Of a stretch of DNA of 15,069 nucleotides, positions 1 through 7,187 are shown one piece after another. The stretch is taken from contig CAKPCM010000025.1 of the NCBI GenBank assembly GCA_934141615.1, forward strand, positions 1 through 15,069. The letters run 5' to 3'. The translations under genes and the position numbers were made by a program. How positions within the stretch are numbered: the stretch's first letter is position 1; the number at the start of each line of letters is the position of its first letter. The notes under the pieces were generated by a model that did no database searches, was not told the origin of the DNA, and worked only from the letters and a program-made list of their open reading frames with translations. This DNA is from an uncultured Bacilli bacterium. Its GTDB lineage: Bacteria; Bacillota_I; Bacilli_A; RF39; UBA660.

Positions 1-28
1 CAATGTTAGTTTACAATTACATTTTAAC

Positions 29-45
29 AAAGGGCTTCCTTTTTT
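29..45 (+). terminator. weak possible terminator of an upstream gene
   Basis: A 5-bp stem AAAGG/CCTTT (29-33 with 38-42) with a 4-nt loop is followed by a short T run. It could end a plus-strand gene lying left of the window. The stem is short, so this is tentative. Confidence 0.3.
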
Positions 46-92
46 CATACCCTCTCCCCAAACCATTTTACACAATCGTTTTTTTGCTTTGC

Positions 93-120
93 TTGACTTT
101 TGCTGATTTTTAAATATAAT
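93..120 (+). promoter_or_regulatory. sigma-A type promoter of the transglutaminase-like gene
   Basis: A -35 box TTGACT (93-98) and a -10 box TATAAT (115-120) are separated by 16 bp. A start site near 127 would give a leader of about 20 nt containing the ribosome binding site AGGAAG (135-140), which lies five bases before the ATG at 146. Confidence 0.75.
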
Positions 121-145
121 AATTGGCACAAAAAAGGAAGACATT

Positions 146-1669
146 ATGAAAAGTAAATTAAATTTATTGTTAAAACTTGATGTAAATGGAACTCAATTAC
201 CAGGCGATTATTTGTTTTTTATTGAAAATGACGCGCTTTATGTTGTACCAAGTAATCCGAATGCAAAAGACTGGATAACGAATCTTAAGGACTTTAAGCG
301 CGAATATGAACAATATTTAGAATATTTAAACATTGTTTGCAGTAGCGGTGATGATGAAAGAATCATAAAATTAATAAGTAAGGAACTTATTCCAAACGTT
401 AGTAATTTAATTTATGATGCAAGTTCAATTACTATTGAGTCGGATGACTACGAAAAAATTAAGAAATATATTAAACGTTTTAATATTTCTGAAGACAAAA
501 AGATAATAATAACAAATGACAATTTATATAATCCTGATTTAATGTTATCAGAGATAAATAGAATTCATGATGTTTTTAAGTCATCAAAAAACATATTATT
601 AAAAATTGATGGCAACAATAGCCCAGAAAGTATTTCAAACTGCATGAAATCGGTGAAAATTATTGATGATTTTGTAAGTGAAGTTAAATCTCTTAATTTA
701 AGCCCAATAGAACAATTAATGTATGTTTATGACTGGGTTAGAAATAGAGTTTACAAGATGGAAGATAAAACGGATGAAAAGTCAGTTTCTAGAGATTTAT
801 CTAGTGCTTTATTAAGTGGTAAAATAGTGTGTCTTGGATATGCTAATATATTTAATATAATTGCTAAAAAGTTAGGTTTTAGTTCAGAGGTATTTTATTT
901 GGAAAATAAAACGAATGAAAAACGTGGACACTCTAGAAACATAGTCTATATAAAAGATAATAAATATGATATAAATGGTGTTTATTTATTTGACACCACT
1001 TGGGATTCTAAAAAAGATGATAATTCCTTTCTAAATAAATATTTATATTTTTCAAAAACGTTTGATGAACTTAAAAACATAGATGAAAGAATGAATTTAG
1101 TTTCTACTGATTATTCCTTATTAGATGATCACATATTTACAAGTATTATAGAAAGTTTTGAGGAAAAAGGCGTATTTGATATGGATATAAATCATGTTAA
1201 AATGATTAACAAATTATCAAAGTTAATTGATGGAAAAAGAAACTTAATAAATGAACTTGCTATAATAGCTAAAAAGCAAGGTATTGTAATTCCATTTAAT
1301 ACTGATATGGACGAAGAGTATATTTTAGATAAACTATATGAATATGGTGAATTAATAAACACGCCTATTTATGCTGAAAAGTTTTTAAATATATTATATA
1401 ACGTAAGACAAGTGCAATATTATATGGATCCTAATAAATTTCCTTTTGACGTGGATTATTTTTATCTTTGTGCATGCAATTCAAATTGGCAATTTAATAA
1501 TATACCTGATGCTGCTTTCTTACATATGATTGGGCTTTATAATAAAAGCTTAAATAAACCTGGTATGAAAAAGTATGTAGAAGATAGCCATGTAGATAAA
1601 AAAATAGCCCAGGTAAAGCTTTCTAAGACCCTTAAAATGCTATTAGAAAAGAAACAAGGCAAGATGTAA
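146..1669 (+). CDS. transglutaminase-like (papain-fold) domain protein, 507 aa
   Basis: This is probably a member of the transglutaminase-like cysteine protease superfamily. The core lies at about residues 185-300 and shows the three hallmark motifs in order: Cys229 in GKIVCLGYA, His262 in RGHSRNIVYI and Asp283 in LFDTTWD, so a Cys-His-Asp triad appears complete. The roughly 185 residues before the core and 200 after it are not recognised. There is no signal peptide or membrane segment, so it should act in the cytoplasm, unlike many bacterial transglutaminase-like proteins, which are exported. The reaction (peptide cleavage, deamidation or cross-linking) cannot be told from sequence. The gene has its own promoter and terminator and so stands alone. 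The start is supported by AGGAAG at 135-140. Confidence 0.75.
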   Translation: MKSKLNLLLKLDVNGTQLPGDYLFFIENDALYVVPSNPNAKDWITNLKDFKREYEQYLEYLNIVCSSGDDERIIKLISKELIPNVSNLIYDASSITIESDDYEKIKKYIKRFNISEDKKIIITNDNLYNPDLMLSEINRIHDVFKSSKNILLKIDGNNSPESISNCMKSVKIIDDFVSEVKSLNLSPIEQLMYVYDWVRNRVYKMEDKTDEKSVSRDLSSALLSGKIVCLGYANIFNIIAKKLGFSSEVFYLENKTNEKRGHSRNIVYIKDNKYDINGVYLFDTTWDSKKDDNSFLNKYLYFSKTFDELKNIDERMNLVSTDYSLLDDHIFTSIIESFEEKGVFDMDINHVKMINKLSKLIDGKRNLINELAIIAKKQGIVIPFNTDMDEEYILDKLYEYGELINTPIYAEKFLNILYNVRQVQYYMDPNKFPFDVDYFYLCACNSNWQFNNIPDAAFLHMIGLYNKSLNKPGMKKYVEDSHVDKKIAQVKLSKTLKMLLEKKQGKM

Positions 1670-1684
1670 TTCTTGTCTTTTTTT
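1656..1684 (+). terminator. intrinsic terminator after the transglutaminase-like gene
   Basis: The stem GGCAAGA (1658-1664) pairs with TCTTGTC (1671-1677), with one G-U pair and a 6-nt loop, and is followed by seven T. The stop codon of the gene lies in the loop. It separates this gene from the xseA operon. Confidence 0.8.
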
Positions 1685-1686
1685 GA

Positions 1687-1715
1687 TTGATATAGTTTTA
1701 CAAAAATGATACAAT
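1687..1715 (+). promoter_or_regulatory. promoter of the xseA operon
   Basis: TTGATA (1687-1692) and TACAAT (1710-1715) are spaced 17 bp apart, with TG one base before the -10 box (extended -10). The expected start is near 1722; the ribosome binding site AGGTG (1733-1737) precedes the ATG at 1742. Confidence 0.7.
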
Positions 1716-1741
1716 AGTTCTATAAGAAAAGTAGGTGAACT

Positions 1742-3010
1742 ATGGAAGATAAGTATTTAAGTGTAACTGCACTTACTAGATATATTAAATATAAATTAGA
1801 TAATGATAAAAACTTACAGGAAGTCTATTTAAGGGGTGAAATATCCAATTTTAAGGCTCATACTAGAGGACACTACTATTTTACTATAAAGGATGAAAAC
1901 TCCCGTATAAACGCAATTATGTTTAGTTTTAACGCATCTAAATTAAAGTTTATGCCAGAAGATGGTATGAAGGTTTTAGTTAAAGGAAAAATAAGTGTGT
2001 TTGAATCTACCGGAAATTACCAAATATACGTATCAAACATGCTAGAAGATGGTGTTGGTAATTTACACATTGCGTTTGAACAGCTAAAGAAAAAATTAGG
2101 TGATGAAGGATTATTCGATCCAAAATACAAAAAAGAAATACCTAAAATACCGATGAAGGTAGGAATTATTACCGCTTCAACCGGTGCTGCTGTAAAAGAC
2201 ATACTTTCTACCATTAAAAGAAGGTTTCCGATATGTAAAACAATCCTTTTTCCTTGCTTAGTTCAAGGTGAGCTTGCAAAAGATGACATTGTAAAAAAGC
2301 TTGATATCGCAGATAATTATGGTTTAGATGTTATTATTCTTGGACGCGGCGGAGGATCAATTGAGGATTTATGGCCCTTCAATGAAGAAGTTGTTGCAAG
2401 GAAAGTGTTTTCTTGCAAAACCCCAATAATAAGTGGTGTAGGACATCAAATTGACTTTACGATATGTGATTTTGTAGCGGATAAAAGGGCAGAAACACCA
2501 ACGGGAGCAGCAGAACGTGCAGTTCCTATGTTAAGTGATTTATTATTGGAAATAGATAATTATAAAACTAGATATTTAAATGCTGTTAAAAGAGTACTTG
2601 ATAATAATAAATTAAGGCTTAAAAAATTAACTGATAGTTACGTACTTAAAAATCCACTTAGTATGTACGAGATAAAAGAACAAAAATTAGATAATTTAAT
2701 TGATAAATTAAATACTAGTATGAATGTTATTATAAGTAATAATAAGGCAAGGCTAGAGATAGTTAAAAATAGCATTATATTTAAAGATCCAAGCGTGTTA
2801 TACGAAAATAAATTTAAAAAAACTAATCATTTAATTGAAAAACTTGAGATATTAAACCCACTTAGTTCACTAAAAAGAGGGTATGCAATAGTTAAAAAAG
2901 ATGATAAATGCATAATTAGTTTAAAAACAATAAAAAAAGATGATATAATTAATGTAACACTAAAAGATGGAATAGCAGAAGCTAAAGTAATGGAGGTAAA
3001 AAATGGCTAA
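1742..3010 (+). CDS. xseA: exodeoxyribonuclease VII large subunit
   Basis: Catalytic subunit of exonuclease VII, which degrades single-stranded DNA processively from either end to short oligonucleotides. An OB-fold ssDNA-binding domain occupies about residues 1-105, the nuclease domain follows to about 265, and a long charged helical region takes up the C-terminal part, where XseB subunits bind in the family. The family motifs GRGGGSIEDLWPFN (from 201) and GVGHQIDFT (from 232) are clear. D153, R202, H235 and D238 line up with the catalytic residues known in E. coli XseA. The Glu usually following the motif histidine is Gln236 here. At 422 aa it is of normal length. The gene overlaps xseB by 8 nt, which suggests translational coupling. 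Confidence 0.97.
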   Translation: MEDKYLSVTALTRYIKYKLDNDKNLQEVYLRGEISNFKAHTRGHYYFTIKDENSRINAIMFSFNASKLKFMPEDGMKVLVKGKISVFESTGNYQIYVSNMLEDGVGNLHIAFEQLKKKLGDEGLFDPKYKKEIPKIPMKVGIITASTGAAVKDILSTIKRRFPICKTILFPCLVQGELAKDDIVKKLDIADNYGLDVIILGRGGGSIEDLWPFNEEVVARKVFSCKTPIISGVGHQIDFTICDFVADKRAETPTGAAERAVPMLSDLLLEIDNYKTRYLNAVKRVLDNNKLRLKKLTDSYVLKNPLSMYEIKEQKLDNLIDKLNTSMNVIISNNKARLEIVKNSIIFKDPSVLYENKFKKTNHLIEKLEILNPLSSLKRGYAIVKKDDKCIISLKTIKKDDIINVTLKDGIAEAKVMEVKNG

Positions 3011-3224
3011 AGAAGAAGTTAAATTTGAAGATAAGTTAAATGAACTTGAAAAAATGGTTAATGAACTTGAAAAAGGTGACGTAGACTTAGATGATGCGAT
3101 AAATAAGTATACGAACGCTATGAAGCTTGCTAAAGAATGTTCAGAAAAATTAAAAAGCGCTGAAGAAAACGTTAACAAAATTTTGACTGAAAACGGTGAA
3201 GAAGACTTTAGGGTGGAGGAATAA
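3003..3224 (+). CDS. xseB: exodeoxyribonuclease VII small subunit
   Basis: A 73-residue, helical, acidic protein with the XseB pattern: FEDKLNELEKMVNELEKGDVDLDDAI at residues 8-33, followed by a second helix ending in a short acidic tail. Several copies bind the C-terminal region of XseA and are needed for an active exonuclease VII. Length is typical of the family. It begins inside the last codons of xseA and its stop codon overlaps the start of the next gene by one base (TAATG), so the three genes are translationally linked. The AGGAGG-like site for the following gene lies in its last codons. Confidence 0.96.
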   Translation: MAKEEVKFEDKLNELEKMVNELEKGDVDLDDAINKYTNAMKLAKECSEKLKSAEENVNKILTENGEEDFRVEE

Positions 3225-3589
3225 TGAAAAAGAGTAACATAATATATACAGTTATTATAGTAGTTATCATAATGGCTTTATTAATGATAAAGGTTTTGCC
3301 TAATATGTTAAATAATACAGACTATGATGATTTAGAAGTATATAAAAATAACACTATCGTTAATATAACTGATTCTGATAAAAAACAAATAGTTAGTTAT
3401 TTAAAAAAAGAACGATTTGATAAAAATAACTCATTAGATGAAGTGAGTGGAACTTATATGATTAAATACGGTGATATAGAGCTAACGTTTAATAGTGATG
3501 GATCATGCTATTATAAAAATAATCATACAATGGAAAATCATAATACAACGTTATCTAATGAATTAGTTAATTTTGTTAATAAATATTAA
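3224..3589 (+). CDS. small membrane-anchored protein of unknown function (paralogue 1)
   Basis: I do not recognise this 121-aa protein. It has one hydrophobic segment at about residues 6-26 after a short positive N-terminus, and no lipobox cysteine, so it should be held in the membrane with about 90 residues outside. The outer part has alternating strand-like segments (GTYMIKYGDIELTFNSDGSCYY) and ends in TLSNELVNFVNKY. It resembles the next gene product: both have a DxLEV block shortly after the membrane segment and an LS-x2-L-x2-F-x2-KY C-terminus. It starts on the last base of xseB with GGAGGA upstream, so it is part of the exonuclease VII operon, though nothing suggests a nuclease role. 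Confidence 0.8.
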   Translation: MKKSNIIYTVIIVVIIMALLMIKVLPNMLNNTDYDDLEVYKNNTIVNITDSDKKQIVSYLKKERFDKNNSLDEVSGTYMIKYGDIELTFNSDGSCYYKNNHTMENHNTTLSNELVNFVNKY

Positions 3590-3608
3590 TTGAAAAGGAT
3601 AATAAAAG

Positions 3609-4016
3609 ATGAAAAACAAATATTTTATACCCATAAGTATTATGATTATTATATTAATAGTGAGCGTTAGTTACATAACAGTTAATATATCTCTAAAAAA
3701 TAAATCAAAATATAAATATAACTTTGATAATTTAGAGGTTATTAAATATTATCCATTTGATAATAGAAAAGAGAAGAAAATAAATCTTAAGAAAACAGAA
3801 AAAGAAAGTTTAATTAAAATTATAAATAGTGAGAAGTTTAAAGAAGATAAAAATGTAACAAATTGCATTGGAGCATTAAATTACAAAATCAAGTTTGATG
3901 TATATGAAATTAATATAACAACTTCTTGTGGCCCTAATTATTTAATAAAAAAAGGTCAGGAAGTAAAAAAAGTAATATTATCAAAGAGGTTAATTGATTT
4001 TATAGAAAAATACTAG
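3609..4016 (+). CDS. small membrane-anchored protein of unknown function (paralogue 2)
   Basis: A 135-aa protein, not recognised. A single N-terminal membrane helix covers about residues 6-28, followed by a lysine-rich stretch and a small, presumably extracellular domain. It contains two cysteines (NCIGAL and TSCGPN) that could form a disulphide and that have no evident equivalents in paralogue 1. Similarity to the preceding product lies in the DNLEVIKYY block, the YKIKFDVYEINI strand region and the C-terminal LSKRLIDFIEKY. The gap to paralogue 1 is 19 nt, with AAAGGA as ribosome binding site. The pair looks like an old tandem duplication. Confidence 0.78.
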   Translation: MKNKYFIPISIMIIILIVSVSYITVNISLKNKSKYKYNFDNLEVIKYYPFDNRKEKKINLKKTEKESLIKIINSEKFKEDKNVTNCIGALNYKIKFDVYEINITTSCGPNYLIKKGQEVKKVILSKRLIDFIEKY

Positions 4017-4035
4017 TTAAAAAGGAGAAAATAAC

Positions 4036-4938
4036 ATGACATTAGTAATTATGGCAGCCGGAATGGGTTCAAGATTTGGCGGCTTAAAACAAGTAGAACC
4101 AGTAGGACCAAATGGAGAATTCATTTTGGATTATTCGATTTATGATGCAATAAAGGCAGGCTACAAAAAGGTAGTATTCGTAATAAAGGAAGAAAACTAT
4201 GAATTATTTAGAGAAACGGTAGGAAAGAGAATAGAATCTAAAATAGATGTATCTTATGCTTTTCAAAAAATAGAAGATGTACCAAAAGACGTTGATATTC
4301 CATCATCTAGGGTAAAACCTTGGGGAACATCTCACGCTATCTTATCTGCCAAAAAATATGTAAATGAACCATTTACCGTTATTAACGCAGATGATTTTTA
4401 TGGATTTGATCCTTATAAAAAAATGAAGGAATTCTTTGATAAAAATAAAGATCAGAATGGGTATGCAATGATTGGTTATAAAACAATTAATACCATGAGT
4501 TTAAACGGTTCTGTAAAACGTGGTGTATGTACTCAAAATGATGAAGGATACTTAACTAAATTAGTAGAATCATCAATAGAAAAAGTAGGAGATAAAATTA
4601 TTGCAACACCACTTGAAGATGAAAATGTAAAATTCGAAATAAAAGAAGATACTTTAGTATCAATGAACTTCTTTGGTTTTAATACAAGCATATTTGATTA
4701 TTTAGAAGAAGAAATGAAAGACTTTTTCGAAAAACATAAAAACGATTTAGAAAAATGTGAATTTCTAATACCAAATAGTGTATTTAAAAGAATTAATGAA
4801 AACAAAGTGTCCGTTAAAGTACTTGATACTGATGAAAAATGGTATGGTGTAACTTATAAAGAAGATAAAAAGGACTTAGTTTCTGCAATAAATAAAATGA
4901 TTGAAGAAAAAAAATATCCTAAAAACTTATGGAACTAG
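4036..4938 (+). CDS. sugar-phosphate nucleotidyltransferase family protein
   Basis: A GT-A fold nucleotidyltransferase of 300 aa, similar to NDP-sugar pyrophosphorylases. The N-terminal nucleotide-binding signature AAGMGSRFGGLKQ (residues 7-19) is intact, and the metal-binding NADDFYG motif lies at 117-123, preceded by KPWGTSHAI at about 94-102. Such enzymes join a nucleoside triphosphate to a sugar phosphate and release pyrophosphate. The sugar and nucleotide cannot be inferred; no hexapeptide-repeat acyltransferase domain is attached. It is the last gene of the xseA operon, 19 nt after paralogue 2 and with a strong AAGGAG site. Its stop codon is part of the terminator stem. Confidence 0.85.
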   Translation: MTLVIMAAGMGSRFGGLKQVEPVGPNGEFILDYSIYDAIKAGYKKVVFVIKEENYELFRETVGKRIESKIDVSYAFQKIEDVPKDVDIPSSRVKPWGTSHAILSAKKYVNEPFTVINADDFYGFDPYKKMKEFFDKNKDQNGYAMIGYKTINTMSLNGSVKRGVCTQNDEGYLTKLVESSIEKVGDKIIATPLEDENVKFEIKEDTLVSMNFFGFNTSIFDYLEEEMKDFFEKHKNDLEKCEFLIPNSVFKRINENKVSVKVLDTDEKWYGVTYKEDKKDLVSAINKMIEEKKYPKNLWN

Positions 4939-4957
4939 TAAATCTAGTTCTTTTTTT
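4932..4957 (+). terminator. intrinsic terminator of the xseA operon
   Basis: A perfect 7-bp stem GAACTAG (4932-4938) / CTAGTTC (4944-4950) with a 5-nt loop is followed directly by seven T. The stop codon TAG of the nucleotidyltransferase gene is the end of the left arm. Confidence 0.88.
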
Positions 4958-4993
4958 CCAATTATTTTCACTTATTATTAAAACTTTATAAGA

Positions 4994-5000
4994 CATAATA
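4994..5000 (+). promoter_or_regulatory. possible -10 element of spoIVB
   Basis: CATAATA fits the CATNNTA -10 pattern reported for the forespore sigma factors F and G, which drive spoIVB in Bacillus subtilis; it would also serve as a weak sigma-A -10. I see no good matching -35 box at the expected distance, so the assignment is inference. A start site near 5007 would fall inside the palindrome at 5002-5023. Confidence 0.3.
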
Positions 5001-5001
5001 A

Positions 5002-5023
5002 TAATGTAATTCGAATTACATTA
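5002..5023. repeat. perfect 22-bp palindrome before spoIVB
   Basis: The two 11-bp halves, TAATGTAATTC and its exact reverse complement, are adjoining. It ends at the first base of the ribosome binding site AAGGAG (5023-5028). As DNA it looks like an operator for a dimeric regulator; as RNA it would form a 9-bp stem with a UCGA loop next to the ribosome binding site. It is not followed by a T run, so it is not a terminator. Confidence 0.7.
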
Positions 5024-5035
5024 AGGAGCATAAAA

Positions 5036-6025
5036 ATGTCTTTTAAAAAATTAAAAAGTTTTATAGCAATTTTTTTAGTTGCTACATTTATTATGCCACA
5101 ATCTTTGCTCGCTTATTCTAAATACATAGTAGCAGGCGGGGAAAACATAGGTCTTTCCATTAATAATAAAGGAATAATAATCGCAGGTTTTTACAAAGTA
5201 GGAGATAAATATCCCGGATATAATGCTGGTTTAAATAAAGGTGATGTAATTAAAAGAGCAAATGATAAAGAAGTGTCATCGATAGATGATTTTATAGGTG
5301 CCATTAAGGAAAGCGATGGAAAAAGTTTAAAACTGGTTTATCAAAGAGGCAAACAAAACGAGACCACGACTTTAAATTTGACCGATGAAAATGGTACTTT
5401 AAAAACAGGATTATACGTAAAAGATATGATATCAGGTATTGGAACACTTACATACATAGATCCAGAAAGTAAAATATATGGCGCGTTAGGCCATGAGGTT
5501 TTAGAGCAAACAACCGGAACGATGATAAACGTACGTGATGGTAAAATATATAACTCAAACGTAACTTCTGTTGAAAAATCAGTAAGAGGTGAACCTGGGG
5601 CTAAAAACGCAAATACTAATAGTAATGATGTCTTTGGCGATGTAAAGGAAAATAAAGTATCTGGTATATTTGGAAATTACACAAAAGAAATCAATAAAAA
5701 CAACTTATACAAAGTAGCAGATTATGAGGATATAAAACTAGGTGAAGCTAAAATAATTACGGTTATAGAAGGTACATTAAAGAAGGAATATAGCATTAAT
5801 ATACTTAAAGTAAATAATGATAAAGCAGATAATAAAAACATCCTTTTCGAGATAACCGATAGTAATTTAATTGATAAAACAGGTGGTATTGTTCAAGGAA
5901 TGAGCGGGTCACCAATAATTCAGGGAAATAACATAATTGGTGCGGTAACAAACGTGGTAGTAAATAACCCGAAACGAGGTTATGGAATACTTATAACAAC
6001 TATGCTTGAAGAAGGTGAAAATTAG
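5036..6025 (+). CDS. spoIVB: SpoIVB-type serine peptidase (S55 family) with PDZ domain
   Basis: In Bacillus SpoIVB is made in the forespore, crosses its inner membrane and cleaves SpoIVFA, releasing the signal that activates sigma-K in the mother cell. Here an N-terminal signal or anchor segment (about 7-27) is followed by a PDZ domain (about 35-115) and the peptidase domain. The triad can be read by comparison with B. subtilis: His153 in YGALGHEVL, Asp275 in FEITDSN, Ser290 in VQGMSGSPI. At 329 aa it is about 100 residues shorter than the B. subtilis protein, the difference lying mostly before the catalytic histidine. It is monocistronic, with a palindrome upstream and a terminator downstream. 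Its usual neighbours recN and spo0A are absent. AAGGAG at 5023-5028 supports the start. Confidence 0.92.
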   Translation: MSFKKLKSFIAIFLVATFIMPQSLLAYSKYIVAGGENIGLSINNKGIIIAGFYKVGDKYPGYNAGLNKGDVIKRANDKEVSSIDDFIGAIKESDGKSLKLVYQRGKQNETTTLNLTDENGTLKTGLYVKDMISGIGTLTYIDPESKIYGALGHEVLEQTTGTMINVRDGKIYNSNVTSVEKSVRGEPGAKNANTNSNDVFGDVKENKVSGIFGNYTKEINKNNLYKVADYEDIKLGEAKIITVIEGTLKKEYSINILKVNNDKADNKNILFEITDSNLIDKTGGIVQGMSGSPIIQGNNIIGAVTNVVVNNPKRGYGILITTMLEEGEN

Positions 6026-6045
6026 GAACTTTTGTTCCTTTTTTT
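6024..6045 (+). terminator. intrinsic terminator after spoIVB
   Basis: The stem AGGAAC (6024-6029) / GTTCCT (6034-6039) has a TTTT loop and a trailing run of T to 6045. It overlaps the stop codon of spoIVB. Confidence 0.85.
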
Positions 6046-6084
6046 CTAATATTGTGATATTATAAGCGTATGGAGATATGTATT

Positions 6085-6510
6085 ATGAAAAAAATAAATT
6101 TAAAAGAATTCTTACTTAGTTTAAATTTTTTTGATAATAATTTTATATATAAGGAAGAAGAAAAATTTCTAAAAAACATAACTGTAAATAATAGTAAGGA
6201 TGCATTAATGTATTTAGAAGCAATATGTAAAGATTATTGCATTAAAAATAATAGAAATGAGAAATATTTATCATATTTAAAAGAAACAATTAAAAGAGCA
6301 TACATCGCAAAGTTTTTAAACATTAATAAATATAACAAATCAATTTTAGAAAACATGAATAAATATTCGGATAAAGAACTTGAATCAATATTACTTGCAA
6401 TAGATGCAATTAACAGCTTTGAAAATGTTGGAATATTAATTTTACCGGATGAGTTTAAATTTAATGATGATAAAATTATAGACTATATAAAATGGGGATT
6501 ATCTAAATAG
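6085..6510 (+). CDS. hypothetical helical protein, 141 aa
   Basis: Not recognised. The protein is lysine-, asparagine- and leucine-rich and predicted by eye to be all-helical and soluble; the C-terminal part (DKELESILLAIDAINSF) is the most regular amphipathic segment. I prefer the start at 6085 over an in-frame ATG at 6070 because GGAG at 6072-6075 is correctly placed for 6085 and would lie inside the coding part for 6070. It follows the spoIVB terminator and must have its own promoter, which I could not place with confidence. Its last 8 bases overlap the end of the convergent gene on the other strand, so neither gene has a terminator in between. Confidence 0.65.
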   Translation: MKKINLKEFLLSLNFFDNNFIYKEEEKFLKNITVNNSKDALMYLEAICKDYCIKNNRNEKYLSYLKETIKRAYIAKFLNINKYNKSILENMNKYSDKELESILLAIDAINSFENVGILILPDEFKFNDDKIIDYIKWGLSK

Positions 6511-6898
6511 ATTCAATTTCCGCAATATTAAGGCTATTTTGATTATAATTTTTAATTACTATATAAAGTCCAATTAACGCTGCAATTATAGATAATATTG
6601 CAGTTTTACTTTGGAGTAATAAATCATTTTCATCAGTTTCATGATATTTATGTGATATTTTATATTGATTATACGTAATATATAAAAATAAAAGTGCCAC
6701 TATAAATACCAGTATAGTTTGCATCAAAGCTATTTTTTGAGCCTCTTTATCATTATATAATCTATTACCATTTCTAAGAGATTCCCTTTTATCCACGGAC
6801 AAAGTAAAAGAAACTACAAGTGCTATAATAAAACCTGTAGTTGCAATTAATTGTAAATTAATATATTTAATTTTTTCCTCGTTTATATTTACATTCAT
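6503..6898 (-). CDS. small membrane protein with three predicted helices, unknown function
   Basis: A 131-aa protein with hydrophobic segments at about residues 16-36, 57-76 and 98-117, separated by charged loops; family not known to me. The N-terminus (MNVNINEEKIKYINLQL) is charged and helical. There is no Shine-Dalgarno sequence upstream of the ATG, but TATAAT lies only five bases before it, so the mRNA may be leaderless; there is no later in-frame methionine before the first membrane segment that would give a better start. It lies behind the terminator of the 44-aa gene, so it is probably transcribed separately. It ends by overlapping the convergent plus-strand gene by 8 bp. Confidence 0.7.
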   Translation of the reverse strand: MNVNINEEKIKYINLQLIATTGFIIALVVSFTLSVDKRESLRNGNRLYNDKEAQKIALMQTILVFIVALLFLYITYNQYKISHKYHETDENDLLLQSKTAILSIIAALIGLYIVIKNYNQNSLNIAEIESI

Positions 6899-6903
6899 AT
6901 TAA

Positions 6904-6909
6904 ATTATA
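6904..6909 (-). promoter_or_regulatory. possible -10 box giving a leaderless transcript
   Basis: TATAAT on the minus strand, five bases before the start codon at 6898; a start seven bases downstream would fall on the ATG itself. The -35 region (around 6927-6932) is poor and overlaps the preceding terminator. TATAAT is common by chance in DNA this AT-rich. Confidence 0.3.
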
Positions 6910-6920
6910 TTAAATATAAA

Positions 6921-6950
6921 AATAAAAAAGAATGCATTTATTTGCATTCT
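6921..6950 (-). terminator. intrinsic terminator of the 44-aa protein gene
   Basis: A perfect 8-bp stem AGAATGCA / TGCATTCT (6929-6936 with 6943-6950) with a 6-nt loop. Read on the minus strand it is followed by a T-rich tail; on the plus strand there is no T run, so it works in one direction only. Confidence 0.85.
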
Positions 6951-7083
6951 ATCTTGAAAATAGGGGAGAGAGTATCGCTGCAAAAGCAGAACCTACCATT
7001 GCTATTAGTGCAACCCATACGAAAAATTTACTCCAGTTTATTTTAAATTTTTTTCTTTTTTTAGTATCCTTATTCTTAGACAT
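6949..7083 (-). CDS. 44-residue small membrane protein
   Basis: A short gene with a good ribosome binding site (GAGGTG, nine bases before the ATG) and its own terminator overlapping its stop codon. The product has a lysine/arginine-rich N-terminus (KNKDTKKRKKFK), then one hydrophobic helix from about residue 20 (FFVWVALIAMVGSAFAAIL), and ends SPLFSR. Layout and size recall the tiny single-helix proteins of Bacillota such as DUF4044 or the stressosome-linked Prli42, but I cannot assign it to either by eye. With the positive end inside, the C-terminus should be outside. It is divergent from spoIIM, with 104 bp between the two start codons. Confidence 0.75.
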   Translation of the reverse strand: MSKNKDTKKRKKFKINWSKFFVWVALIAMVGSAFAAILSPLFSR

Positions 7084-7187
7084 ATATCTATTCACCTCAT
7101 ACTAATTATAATATAAAATGTAGAAAAATAAAAGTAATAAAACTCTATTTAGATAATATAGTTAATTAGAACGAGGAGAAGAAAGAT

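Noticed and set aside
6070..6084. Start at 6070 for the 141-aa hypothetical protein
   Set aside because: The GGAG at 6072-6075 would lie inside the coding region, while it is well placed for the ATG at 6085.
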